A stretch of DNA of 11,340 nucleotides from an uncultured Emticicia sp. (GTDB taxonomy: Bacteria > Bacteroidota > Bacteroidia > Cytophagales > Spirosomataceae). The stretch is taken from contig NZ_CALCZQ010000065.1 in the NCBI RefSeq assembly GCF_937903345.1, forward strand, positions 1 through 11,340. Reading direction: 5' to 3'. Each line of letters starts with the position of its first letter. The stretch's first letter is position 1. The notes beneath the pieces were generated by a model. The model was not told the DNA's origin. It saw only the letters and a list, made by a program, of their open reading frames with translations, and ran no database searches. Shown here in pieces: positions 1 through 8,700 of the stretch. The translations under genes and the position numbers were made by a program.

Positions 1-218
1 TGGATTTCATGGAATTTCTTAATCGCTATCGAATTTATTATTTTTTAGAACTCTCGAATGATAAGGCGTTTAATTCATTGCCAACAGAAGACCAAGCATT
101 AAGAGTTGGGTTTTATACCAAATCTGATTTTTATTATTACTTCAGAAAATATATGGATTCAGCTCCACCGCTAAGTATTAGTCAAGATAAATACTTCATC
201 AAGCGTGAAATACAGTGA
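1..218 (+). CDS. AraC-family transcriptional regulator, C-terminal fragment (5' partial)
   Basis: The reading frame is open from the first complete codon (base 3) to a TGA at 216-218, giving about 71 residues; the rest lies beyond the contig edge. An ATG at 9 is internal and should not be taken as the start. The fragment reads as the second half of an AraC/XylS DNA-binding domain: a DFMEFLNRYRI segment matches the helix that usually reads F-x-x-(Y/F)-L-N-x-x-R-I. After it, DQALRVGFYTKSDFYYYFRKY matches the second helix-turn-helix (usual form I-A-x-x-V-G-F-x-x-x-S-x-F-x-x-x-F-K-K-x), followed by the usual Pro after 'M/G-x-x-P'. Such proteins bind promoter DNA as activators or repressors. The sensory or membrane part is missing, so the signal cannot be guessed. 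It ends 178 bases before the next gene on the same strand. Family assignment is by motif recognition only. Confidence 0.75.
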   Translation, partial: DFMEFLNRYRIYYFLELSNDKAFNSLPTEDQALRVGFYTKSDFYYYFRKYMDSAPPLSISQDKYFIKREIQ

Positions 219-396
219 AAATTCTTTTACGATATTGTAAATGTAGAGTATACTATAATTTTTGCGATGAAATAGCCCTCATTTTTTCTTGGTTTTTTTA
301 ATAAAAAATTCATACACCGAGAATATCCTGTCATTCACCGATTATTATTTTTACTGATGATTACAGCAGTTATTTTTGATTTGTTGAGAAAAAAAA
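219..396 (+). promoter_or_regulatory. Intergenic spacer with a possible Bacteroidota -7 box (TATTTTTG, 371-378)
   Basis: TATTTTTG at 371-378 fits the Bacteroidota -7 consensus TAnnTTTG exactly and would place a transcription start a few bases before the HNH/AP2 gene. I see no convincing -33 TTG/TTTG at the usual distance of about 19 bases, so the promoter call is weak. No clear terminator for the AraC gene is visible; only short, T-poor stems occur (for example the palindrome AGTATACT near 248). Confidence 0.25.
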
Positions 397-933
397 ATGC
401 ATAACTCTATGAAAATAATACAACTTAAAAATAATATTGAAATTTTAGTTGATGATGAGATTTATGGAGAAGTAGTTAATCATAAATGGAATATCTGCAA
501 TGCAAAGGGTAAAAGTTATATTAGAACAACTATCTATTATCCTAAAAAACAAGATATTTATTTGCATCATATTGTTTTAGGTGGATTAATAAAAGGGTAT
601 ACTACTTTGTTTATTGATGGTAATTCGCTAAACTGCCAGAAAGAAAACTTAATGCAGATACCCTTTCACACCAAATCTCATATTAGACTTTGCCACTTTG
701 CTAACAAAACTTCCAAATATAGAGGTGTATATGAAAATAATGGAAAGTATATATCTGCAATACAAATAGATGGTAAACTTAATTATTTAGGAAAATTTAT
801 TACCGAAAAAGAAGCAGCCATAAAATATGACTTGAAAGCCATTGAGCTTTACAAACAATTTGCGGTTACGAACATAATCACAAATCCATATATAATACCA
901 GATAAAAACCTAGCTGAGTTGTCAATTGTATAA
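397..933 (+). CDS. HNH-type/AP2 domain protein with degenerate HNH site
   Basis: The 178-residue protein has the layout of the HNH_3 + AP2 proteins common in phages and mobile DNA. Residues 5-45 follow the typical N-terminus (MKIIQL..., then LVDDEIYGEV..., then KW). Residues 55-90 hold the HNH region: LHHIV keeps the first His (His57), but where the family has V-D-H-I-N-G this protein reads T-L-F-I-D-G, so the catalytic Asp-His pair is Leu71-Phe72. The late K-E-N-L (Asn84) is kept. Residues 107-160 form a good AP2 DNA-binding domain: KYRGV, then LGKF, then EAAIKYDLKAIELYKQFA. Met5 (ATG at 409) aligns better with the family start than Met1 (397). The TAA stop is the first triplet of the terminator hairpin. 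A nuclease-dead DNA-binding protein, or a decaying homing-type nuclease, are both possible. No target gene or intron is visible beside it. Confidence 0.82.
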   Translation: MHNSMKIIQLKNNIEILVDDEIYGEVVNHKWNICNAKGKSYIRTTIYYPKKQDIYLHHIVLGGLIKGYTTLFIDGNSLNCQKENLMQIPFHTKSHIRLCHFANKTSKYRGVYENNGKYISAIQIDGKLNYLGKFITEKEAAIKYDLKAIELYKQFAVTNIITNPYIIPDKNLAELSIV

Positions 934-980
934 ACGAGAAAAGAGGCATCATTATATACTAATGCCTCTTTTCTCGTTTA
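931..980. terminator. Bidirectional rho-independent terminator (perfect 19-bp stem)
   Basis: Bases 931-949 (TAAACGAGAAAAGAGGCAT) and 962-980 are exact reverse complements around a 12-base loop. The stem carries an A-run on its left arm and a T-run on its right, so it can work in both directions. It sits between two convergent genes: the HNH/AP2 gene ends at 933, inside the left arm, and the kinase gene ends at 1015, 35 bases beyond the right arm. No other feature competes for this role. Confidence 0.87.
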
Positions 981-1014
981 TTGAGTTCAATGGAATTTTT
1001 GAGCTATGGTTTTT

Positions 1015-3795
1015 TCAGATTGTTTTGTTTTCTAACTGTTTCGCTTTTTTTAACTCCCAAATTTGCATTTCAATTAATGAACTAATATTGTCTAAATCTT
1101 TTTTCGCGAATAGCTTTCTAAGGGTATCAGCATCTGTATCATTGTTTTTAATAGCTTCTTCAATTATCGATTCTACCTTAGTTAAGCCTACCATTTTGAA
1201 CGAAGGTTTGATTGAATGAAGTTGTTTTTTTATCTCTTCTACTGGAGTGTTATTTTTATTTTGAACGATTAATTCAAACTCTTTTAAATAATTTGAATAA
1301 AACTGCTCAAATACATCAATTGCATAGCTAATATCATTTTTATAAAATTGCGTTAAAAATTCTGTGTCTAATTCGCTGTTGAAAAAAAATGTTTGATTGG
1401 ATTTACTATTTTGCATAGTATTTTCAAAATAAGTAGATATTTTATTATAAAGTTCATCAATTGTAAATGGTTTTTTAATAATATCATCCATGCCATGCCT
1501 TAATATTTCAGATTCTAAATTAGGATACACTACTGCCGTCATTGCGAGTATAAAAAAAGAACGATTCTGAAAAGCGGATCGGAGATTTATTGATGATTCA
1601 AAACCATCAATACCAGGGAGCTGAATATCCATCATTACACAGTCAAATTGAGTATGCGAAAACTTTTTAATTGCTTCTTCGCCCGAGCTTGCTATTTCAT
1701 GATAAACATCCCATTTGCGAAAAAGTCGTTTTAAGTATTCTTGATTTAAGATATTGTCTTCTACAATAAGTACTTTTATTTTATCAAACGAAACCTTTCC
1801 AGACCTATTTGGGGTTTCTATTTTTTCGATCTTTTCGATAATTTCAGATCCTTTCTCATAATTTATGTCAAATGTAAAAATTGAACCTTTTCCTTCCGAA
1901 CTGGATACCTGAATAGTACTATTTTGAATTTCAAGTAATGATTTTACGATCGATAAACCCAACCCACTTCCTTGTGATTTATGCTGTTTGGTTGAAGGTA
2001 ATTGCACGAATTTTTCGAAAATTATATTCTCATATTCTTTACTCATACCTATTCCAGTATCTTCAACGGAAAATCTGATTTTTATTCGTTCGTTTGTTTC
2101 CTTTATTGTTTCAACAACTAATTTAATTGAGCCTATTTCAGTAAATTTTTCGGCATTTGATAATAAATTTATAATTATTTGCTGAAGAAATAGGGGGTCT
2201 CCAAGTAAATAATTATGAAGTTTAAGATTCCAATCAAATTTGAAGGTGATGTTTTTTTTCGATAAGCTATAATCAAAACTTCGTGTAATTTCAGTAAGCA
2301 TTTTCTTTAAATCAAACGACTGAGTTTGCACCATTACATGACCTGTTTCTATTTTTGATATATCCAGAATGTCAGAAATCAACTTTTGTAAAAACTTAGT
2401 TGATGTTTCCATTATATCTAGATAATCAATTTGTTCATTGTTAAGTTGGGTTAGTTTTAGCAAATCGCCCATCCCTAATATGGCATTGATTGGGGTTTTT
2501 AGTTCATGGGTAATGCTGGCCAAAAATAGCTTTTCATTTTCATTTACTTTATTGGCTATTTCATTTGCTTGCTTTAGGTCTAGTTCAAGTTGTTTTCGTT
2601 TGGTTATATCATAATGAATACCGATCGAACCAATTAATTTATTATTATGATCAAAAATTGGGGTGCCACTAACCAATAGCCACGCGGTTGTTCCATCTTT
2701 TTTAAGCAGCGGAACTTCATAAGTACTACTAATCCCTTTTTCTCTTTTACTTAGATTAATTTTAATTAACTCTCTGTCCTCTGGTTTAAGCAAAAGTTTG
2801 TTTGCTTTTTTTCCGATTATCTCCTCCTTGGTATATCCCGTTAATTGACAGAAATGATCATAAACATTGGTTATAGTATCTGTATTATCAACTTCTAAAA
2901 TACCTAGTTGCATATTTTCAATTATTTTTCTGTATTTCTCTTCACTTTCTTTAATTTTTTCATTGAAGTTATAAGTATTTGTAAGATCTTTATAATGCCA
3001 TATATGAATATATTCCCCATTTGGATTAAGAATAGTCTCATAATCTCTTTCAATGGTTTTGCCATTTTTTAATTTTATGACTTCACTTCTAGCATTAACT
3101 TTAAGCTCGATTTTTTGCTCTATGCTTGCTGAAAATAAATTAGGATTCACACATAAGTCTTTTAGACTTTCCATAATTATTCTACTATCTTTTCCATTGA
3201 ATGATGATGGCTCGTCATTTATATCAAAACATATCAAAAATGCTTTATTCAAAAAGAGTATTCGGCGATAGGAGTCTTCTACAAAAACACCATTACTACT
3301 GTTTTGAATAATATTAAACCAGATGTTTGAATGATTAGTACGATAAAAGTCATTAGATGGACTATTTATGCCCTTCATTCTTCCTGTAATGAATAATTCA
3401 TTTTGAATTTTGGTAATTCTTAGAATAAGTCTAACCCAAATAAATTCTTCGTTTTTTTCTTTAATTGGGAATTCCACGTAGGGACAGCTCCAGTTGTCTT
3501 TATTGATGGCATCATCAAACATTTGTTTGAAATAGGCAGCGTAATTGCGAGAGATAAAATGTTTAAAATTGATTAGTTCGATTGGGCTAAAAAAACGATT
3601 GCAAGTTTCTTCAACAAATATGAAGTTTTGATTCGTATCAGTGACTAATATTAGGTCATCTACATCCTCGGAAAAAATCTTGAAATATTGCAAAAATTTT
3701 TTCTTTTGAGAAGTATTGAAAAGAAGGTTTTTTAGTCCACTAATACCACTAAAAATATTGTAATTGGCAATTTTAAGTTTTAAAAATGCTTTCAT
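1015..3795 (-). CDS. Soluble multi-PAS hybrid sensor histidine kinase (HisKA-HATPase-REC-Hpt)
   Basis: The 926-residue protein senses a signal through PAS domains, autophosphorylates on His, and passes the phosphate to its own receiver and then to its own Hpt domain. Domains in order: PAS-like region about 35-140, second PAS-like region about 160-270, best-conserved PAS/PAC about 285-400 (ending GIHYDITKRK), a coiled linker, HisKA with SITHELKTPINAILG (phospho-acceptor His430), and HATPase about 525-645. The HATPase shows the N box (LLSNAEKF; Asn543, Asn547), G1 (EDTGIGM), F box (FEKFVQ) and G2 (GSGLGLSIV). The receiver at about 672-790 has acidic Glu679/Asp680, phospho-acceptor Asp723 (MMDIQLPGIDG), Thr753 and Lys775. 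The Hpt domain at about 805-915 has LHSIKPSFKMVG, His860; Pro replaces the Gly usual after the Lys. There is no hydrophobic segment long enough for a membrane helix, so it should be cytoplasmic. All catalytic residues are present. No separate output regulator is adjacent. Its 3' end faces the shared terminator. Confidence 0.97.
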   Translation of the reverse strand: MKAFLKLKIANYNIFSGISGLKNLLFNTSQKKKFLQYFKIFSEDVDDLILVTDTNQNFIFVEETCNRFFSPIELINFKHFISRNYAAYFKQMFDDAINKDNWSCPYVEFPIKEKNEEFIWVRLILRITKIQNELFITGRMKGINSPSNDFYRTNHSNIWFNIIQNSSNGVFVEDSYRRILFLNKAFLICFDINDEPSSFNGKDSRIIMESLKDLCVNPNLFSASIEQKIELKVNARSEVIKLKNGKTIERDYETILNPNGEYIHIWHYKDLTNTYNFNEKIKESEEKYRKIIENMQLGILEVDNTDTITNVYDHFCQLTGYTKEEIIGKKANKLLLKPEDRELIKINLSKREKGISSTYEVPLLKKDGTTAWLLVSGTPIFDHNNKLIGSIGIHYDITKRKQLELDLKQANEIANKVNENEKLFLASITHELKTPINAILGMGDLLKLTQLNNEQIDYLDIMETSTKFLQKLISDILDISKIETGHVMVQTQSFDLKKMLTEITRSFDYSLSKKNITFKFDWNLKLHNYLLGDPLFLQQIIINLLSNAEKFTEIGSIKLVVETIKETNERIKIRFSVEDTGIGMSKEYENIIFEKFVQLPSTKQHKSQGSGLGLSIVKSLLEIQNSTIQVSSSEGKGSIFTFDINYEKGSEIIEKIEKIETPNRSGKVSFDKIKVLIVEDNILNQEYLKRLFRKWDVYHEIASSGEEAIKKFSHTQFDCVMMDIQLPGIDGFESSINLRSAFQNRSFFILAMTAVVYPNLESEILRHGMDDIIKKPFTIDELYNKISTYFENTMQNSKSNQTFFFNSELDTEFLTQFYKNDISYAIDVFEQFYSNYLKEFELIVQNKNNTPVEEIKKQLHSIKPSFKMVGLTKVESIIEEAIKNNDTDADTLRKLFAKKDLDNISSLIEMQIWELKKAKQLENKTI

Positions 3796-5755
3796 AATTA
3801 GATTAAAGTTTTCCTACTTGTGATCGGAATATATATCTTAATAATATCTTACTCACTTTATACTCGCAAAATTTACATATTATTAATAATAGCATATGAA
3901 ATTTACAAAACACTAACGATTTTACCAAAAAAGTAAATTTATTCGTTAAATAAATAGCCGAAATTGACTAAAACAAGGATTATCTGATCGCTGAATTCGT
4001 GTAACATTAGTTTAATCTCATACTCAAACTTACACAAAGTTTTATTTGGTTGCTTTCGAATAACGTTTAGCCTATAACGTAAGATTATGACTAATTAGGG
4101 TAGCGTTTGGTTTTTTAATTGATAAAAGGCTTCTAATAAATGACATGCGAAAATTAAGTAAAAGACCTTCAAATAAAATTAGCGATTTTGGAAGTCTACC
4201 CAAAGACTTTTTTTACTTGATTTAATTGTGTTTAAAATTGATTAACAACATTTTTTTAAGATGTTTACATAAAAATTATATTTTTTTTAAATTTTTGTTT
4301 TTCTGAAAGTAATAATCGTAAAATATTTCTCATTGATAATTGTCCTTTATTAGTACTGGGGCAAAAGACATGAAATACTAATTGTCAATAAGTTACATCA
4401 TTTCAGTTTTTCGATTAAAATATCTCATTAATAATTATGATTGGGGAGTTTTGGTTGAAGAAAAAAAGTGATATTGAGATATATACCCAAAACTTGCAAT
4501 TTTGATTGATGATTTGAAATATTAATAATTTTTCAGAATGATTGGAGTTGCGGGCATTAAAGAGTTGCATTTTGAAAAGTATTGTTTTGGACTATTTAGC
4601 GACAATAGAAGTCAAAAATTTATTTTGTGGTGAATTTTTAATTATTGGTTCTCAAAAAATATTTTTTTGTTTTTAACATTACATTTGCTCCAACTCTTCC
4701 ATTCATCTTTTACAAAATGTTCGGGTATTTATTCTTTTAAAATACTCAAATAAATGCAACTAAAATTTCGATTTGTTTTGTCGTTTGCATAAATCATAAT
4801 TGCTAAGTCTTGCTTTTTTAAATTATATCTTGAAACACACAAAAAAGCCTTATCTATTATAAAAAAACGAAACAAAAGTATTCTTGCAAGAAGAAAAGTA
4901 AAAGCATTAAAGGAATACTTACATTAAGTTCTTTAAATACTGAATATTCTAAACTTTAAAATTGATTCTCCATCCTTAATCCTCTGGCAACTTCATTCAA
5001 CGCTTTGCCATTTTTAAACCATACTTAAATAATCGAATATTGGGCTTCCTTTGGAGCCGCCATGATAGCTTATTTCTAAAAAATCATGTTAATTATACAA
5101 TTTGGTTACAGATAATCAGCCAGATTAATTTTACTTTTCAATTGTTCTGCTTTATTTACTATTTTCAATAAGTTATTTCAAGGAAAAGTGCAATAATCGG
5201 TGATAATTATACTTTGATTGGAATTGCTGTTTAAATATGAACTTAGCTGGTTTTGAATAGAGAATATGCCTGAAATTCTGGTTGAATAGTATGCGTTTCC
5301 TATTTTTAAATTGTATTAGCTGATTCATTGTTTATATAAACAAAATACCATTAAACGATTATTGAAGTTTGTTTATAGATTTTTATTTGATTGAATCACA
5401 AACGCAAAGTTTATTTGTATTTTAAACAACATATTTTAAATTATCTATACTCAAAAGTTGTGACTTTGAGTTTGATCCTATTAAGAATATATTCAAATTA
5501 TGTTTCTACACGTTCGATAGATGACAAAATAGATTAATCACTGGGTTCATCTAAACTAATGCTAAATCTTAATTTACATTATTTAATTAAAATTATTTTT
5601 CCGCCTTTTTATAGCATTTATAGTTAAAGCACGTTGAAATTTTAATTTAGTAGTTTACCAATAAAAGCTTAGAATATCAAAAATTCTGATCTGAAATCAA
5701 GTAACCCATTATATTTTAAAACCTCTCATTTATTTTACGATCAATATTCTTTATT
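3796..5755. other. Long AT-rich intergenic region without a supportable gene
   Basis: Between the divergent kinase and giant-protein genes lie 1960 bases. I read both strands and found no frame with recognisable protein content, no tRNA or rRNA signature, and no CRISPR-like repeat. Open stretches are short, and their lengths are what such AT-rich DNA gives by chance; the longest I followed is 51 codons on the minus strand, 5328 to 5173. Small structures are present: an AT-only palindrome at 3878-3891, TTGTTTATATAAACAA at 5328-5343, an 8-bp stem at 4876-4883/4913-4920, and a bulged stem at 5449-5471 (ACTCAAAAGT/ACTTTGAGT). TACATTTG at 4680-4687 matches TAnnTTTG but has no -33 partner and no gene after it. 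On the minus strand TAAATTTTG (3875-3867) is a near match upstream of the kinase. Leader RNA, small RNA or decayed sequence are all possible. Confidence 0.6.
5328..5343. repeat. Perfect 16-bp palindrome TTGTTTATATAAACAA
   Basis: The 16 bases equal their own reverse complement. A two-fold symmetric site of this size could be an operator, but it is AT-rich, isolated, and more than 400 bases from the nearest supported start codon. Chance is a fair alternative. Confidence 0.3.
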
Positions 5756-8700
5756 ATGATTTATAATTACTTTTTTAACAAACAAATAGTTCGTTTAGAA
5801 AAAAAACTATTTGTTTTTAATAGACTAATTAATCTTTACCCAAACGCTTTTACTAAGAATTGGTTATTGATTTTAACATATATTGCCTCATTTATTAGGT
5901 TTGTGTATCCAGTCTTGTTATTAACTACTATTTTTCATACAATTTCATTTAGTAGTTTTTCAAAAGATTTTTCTACCAAAAAAGGTTTTTTTTATTTAAA
6001 GCAAGGAAGATTTGAAATCCAGAATTTTTCAGTAGATAGTAAGTATCTGGCGATTGCATCGGAATCTATAAAAACGACCGAACAACTTTTGAATGATTAT
6101 TCAAAGTTAAATCATCATGTTGATTGTGATATTCTTGATAAAATAAATATAACTTTTTTGTCTGATATTCAAATGAAGGGTGCGATGGGTGCTTTCTCGG
6201 CAGTAGGAACAACTCAAAAACCAACCATTTATTTGAATACTGACTGGTTAAATTCAGGCATTAGTTCTTATGATGTAAGCAAAATTTTGTTGGAAGAATT
6301 CGGGCATTATTTAGATGCTACATATTCTTCTTCGGATAGAGTGGGTGATGAGGGAGAATTATTTGCCAATATAGTACTTGGGAATAAAATATCGACATCA
6401 GACTTGATGCGTATGATGATTGAAAATGACCATAGCACCATTGACGATAATGGCAAGGTGGTAGCAGTAGAACAAGCTACTGTTTATTTTAATCAAATTT
6501 ACAAAGCAGGAACTGCACCATCGGCTGGTTATGATATTCAAGAATCTTCTATTACCAATATACAATTGGTTACTGGTTCCGCTTATAGATTCGTCTCTAG
6601 CAACCCATCCGATGCTCTCTATACCGCAGCTAATGGAAATAATGTAGCGGGTAACTTGGTGTATATTGACGTTAATAATGTTCAGCAAACTATACCTGGT
6701 TTTGTTTCTAGACAAGAAAAAACCGGAAGTTCTCCTATGGCATTTTTCTTTGTACCATCCAATTATCCAACAGCAGAGGCTTATCTTTTTGTAGTTCCGG
6801 GGTACGAATCTCGGTATACAAGTATAGCTGCAAGCTCAAGCCCAGATGTCGGCACTTCATCTGATTTTCGTCCCTCTAGCTTAAATTCTGTTCTTTCTGA
6901 CCAAGCTTCTTTGCCTGTTTTGAGCGTAAGTAGCCCGACAGCCTCAGAAAATGCTGGGTATATGACTTTTACAATAAGTCTTTCAGTCGCTAATACTGCT
7001 GTTACAACATTTACACCTTCTTTGATTGCAGGTACAGCCACAGCAGGTTCAGATTACACATCAAGCATGGAGTATTTGAGTGGAAGTAGTTGGCTTTCAA
7101 TTTCATCTACACTATCTATTCCCACGGGCACTACAAGTATGCAAATAAGAGTTCCGATAACAAATGATGCAACAACAGAATCTGCGGAAACTTTTACTCT
7201 AAAAACTGGTACGATTTCAGGAGGAACTATTTTAAATAGTTCTGGGGCGTTTGGGACAGGTACGATCACAGATGTTGCTGTTTCTACGATTAATTCATCC
7301 GGAACTTTGAGCCCATTTACAACTTGTGCAGGAGTCGAATCAAGTTCTCAAACTTTTAGTATTTCTGGCACGGGTCTGACTGCGGATATTGCATTAGCAG
7401 CACCTACTGGTTATCAAATTTCAATAGATGGAGGGGTCAATTATTTTGATTCCCGCACCCTTACTCAGTCGGGAGGTGTAGTAAATTCCACGACGGTTTA
7501 TGTGAGGTTAAAAAGCAATGCTACAAATGGTGATGCTGGTAATATTTCGGCCACATCAGCTGGAACTACCACCGTCAATGTAGCCACTGGCACAGGAGTA
7601 GTCAATGCAATACCGAGTGCACCAAGTGGGTCTGGGAGCAATTGTGGAACCGGAACAGTAAGCATGACGGCAACAGGCTGCGGAGCAGGTACGATTTATT
7701 GGTATGGATCATTGACAGGTGGAAGTCCCCTAACATCGGGAACGAGCTATACTACACCGAGTATCAGTACAACTACCAATTATTATATTGAATGCAACCA
7801 GAATGGGTGTGTGAGTTCGCCCAGAAGTCAGGCTGTGGCTACTATCAATGCAATACCAAGTGCACCGAGTGGATCAGGAAGCAATTGTGTTACAGGAGGA
7901 ATACCAGTTACAGTAAGCATGACAGCCACTGGCTGCGGAGCAGGTACGATTTATTGGTATGGATCATTGACAGGCGGAAGTCCCCTAACATCGGGAACAA
8001 GCTATACAACACCTAGTATCAGTACTACTACCAATTATTATATTGAATGCAACCAGAATGGATGTGTGAGTTCGCCCAGAAGTCAGGCTGTGGCTACGAT
8101 AACGTCTTGTTCTTCCGCGACAATTACCTCATCGGGAACTTTAAGTCCATTTACAACTTGTGCAGGAGTCGAATCAAGTTCTCAAACTTTTAGCATTTCT
8201 GGCACGGGTCTGACTGCGGATATTGCATTAGCAGCACCTACTGGTTATCAAATTTCAATAGATGGAGGGGTCAATTATTTTGATTCCCGCACCCTTACTC
8301 AGTCGGGAGGTGTAGTAAATTCCACGACGGTTTATGTGAGGTTAAAAAGCAATGCTACAAATGGTGATTCTGGGAATATTTCGGCCACATCAGCTGGAGC
8401 TACCACCGTCAATGTAGCCACTGGCACAGGAGTGGTTAATGCCATACCGAGTGCACCAAGTGGATCAGGAAGCAATTGTATTACAGGTGGAACACCAGTT
8501 ACAGTAAGTATGACAGCAACTGGCTGTGGAGCAGGGACGATTTATTGGTATGGATCATTGACAGGCGGACGTCCCCTAACATCGGGAACGAGCTATACAA
8601 CACCTAGTATCAGTACTACTACCAATTATTATATTGAATGTAGCCAAAATGGTTGTGTAAGTTCGCCTAGAAGTCAGGCTGTAGCCACGATAACTACTTG

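Noticed and set aside
3878..3891. Palindrome TATTATTAATAATA upstream of the kinase gene as an operator
   Set aside because: It is made only of A and T in very AT-rich DNA, where such symmetry is common by chance; there is no second copy.
4317..4373. Short plus-strand stretch RKIFLIDNCPLLVLGQKT resembling the start of a LuxR-type response regulator
   Set aside because: It covers only about 18 codons before a stop, the key acidic pair is not intact, and no receiver or HTH continuation is found in any frame downstream.
4956..5108. Minus-strand frame with protein-looking pieces (MAAPKEAQYSII, then VWFKNGKALNEVARGL) that could be a decayed helix-turn-helix gene
   Set aside because: It contains several in-frame stops, and the stop density is not clearly lower than chance for this composition. 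No family match is secure; a BLASTX of 4850-5180 would decide.
5173..5328. A 51-codon minus-strand open frame beginning at an ATG beside the 16-bp palindrome
   Set aside because: In DNA this AT-rich several open frames of this length are expected by chance in 2 kb. The product is a low-complexity mix of K, N, Q, F and R with no recognisable motif.
6398..7269. Open frames on the minus strand opposite the N-terminal half of the giant gene
   Set aside because: They are mirror frames of a coding strand with clear domain content, and their products show no recognisable domains.
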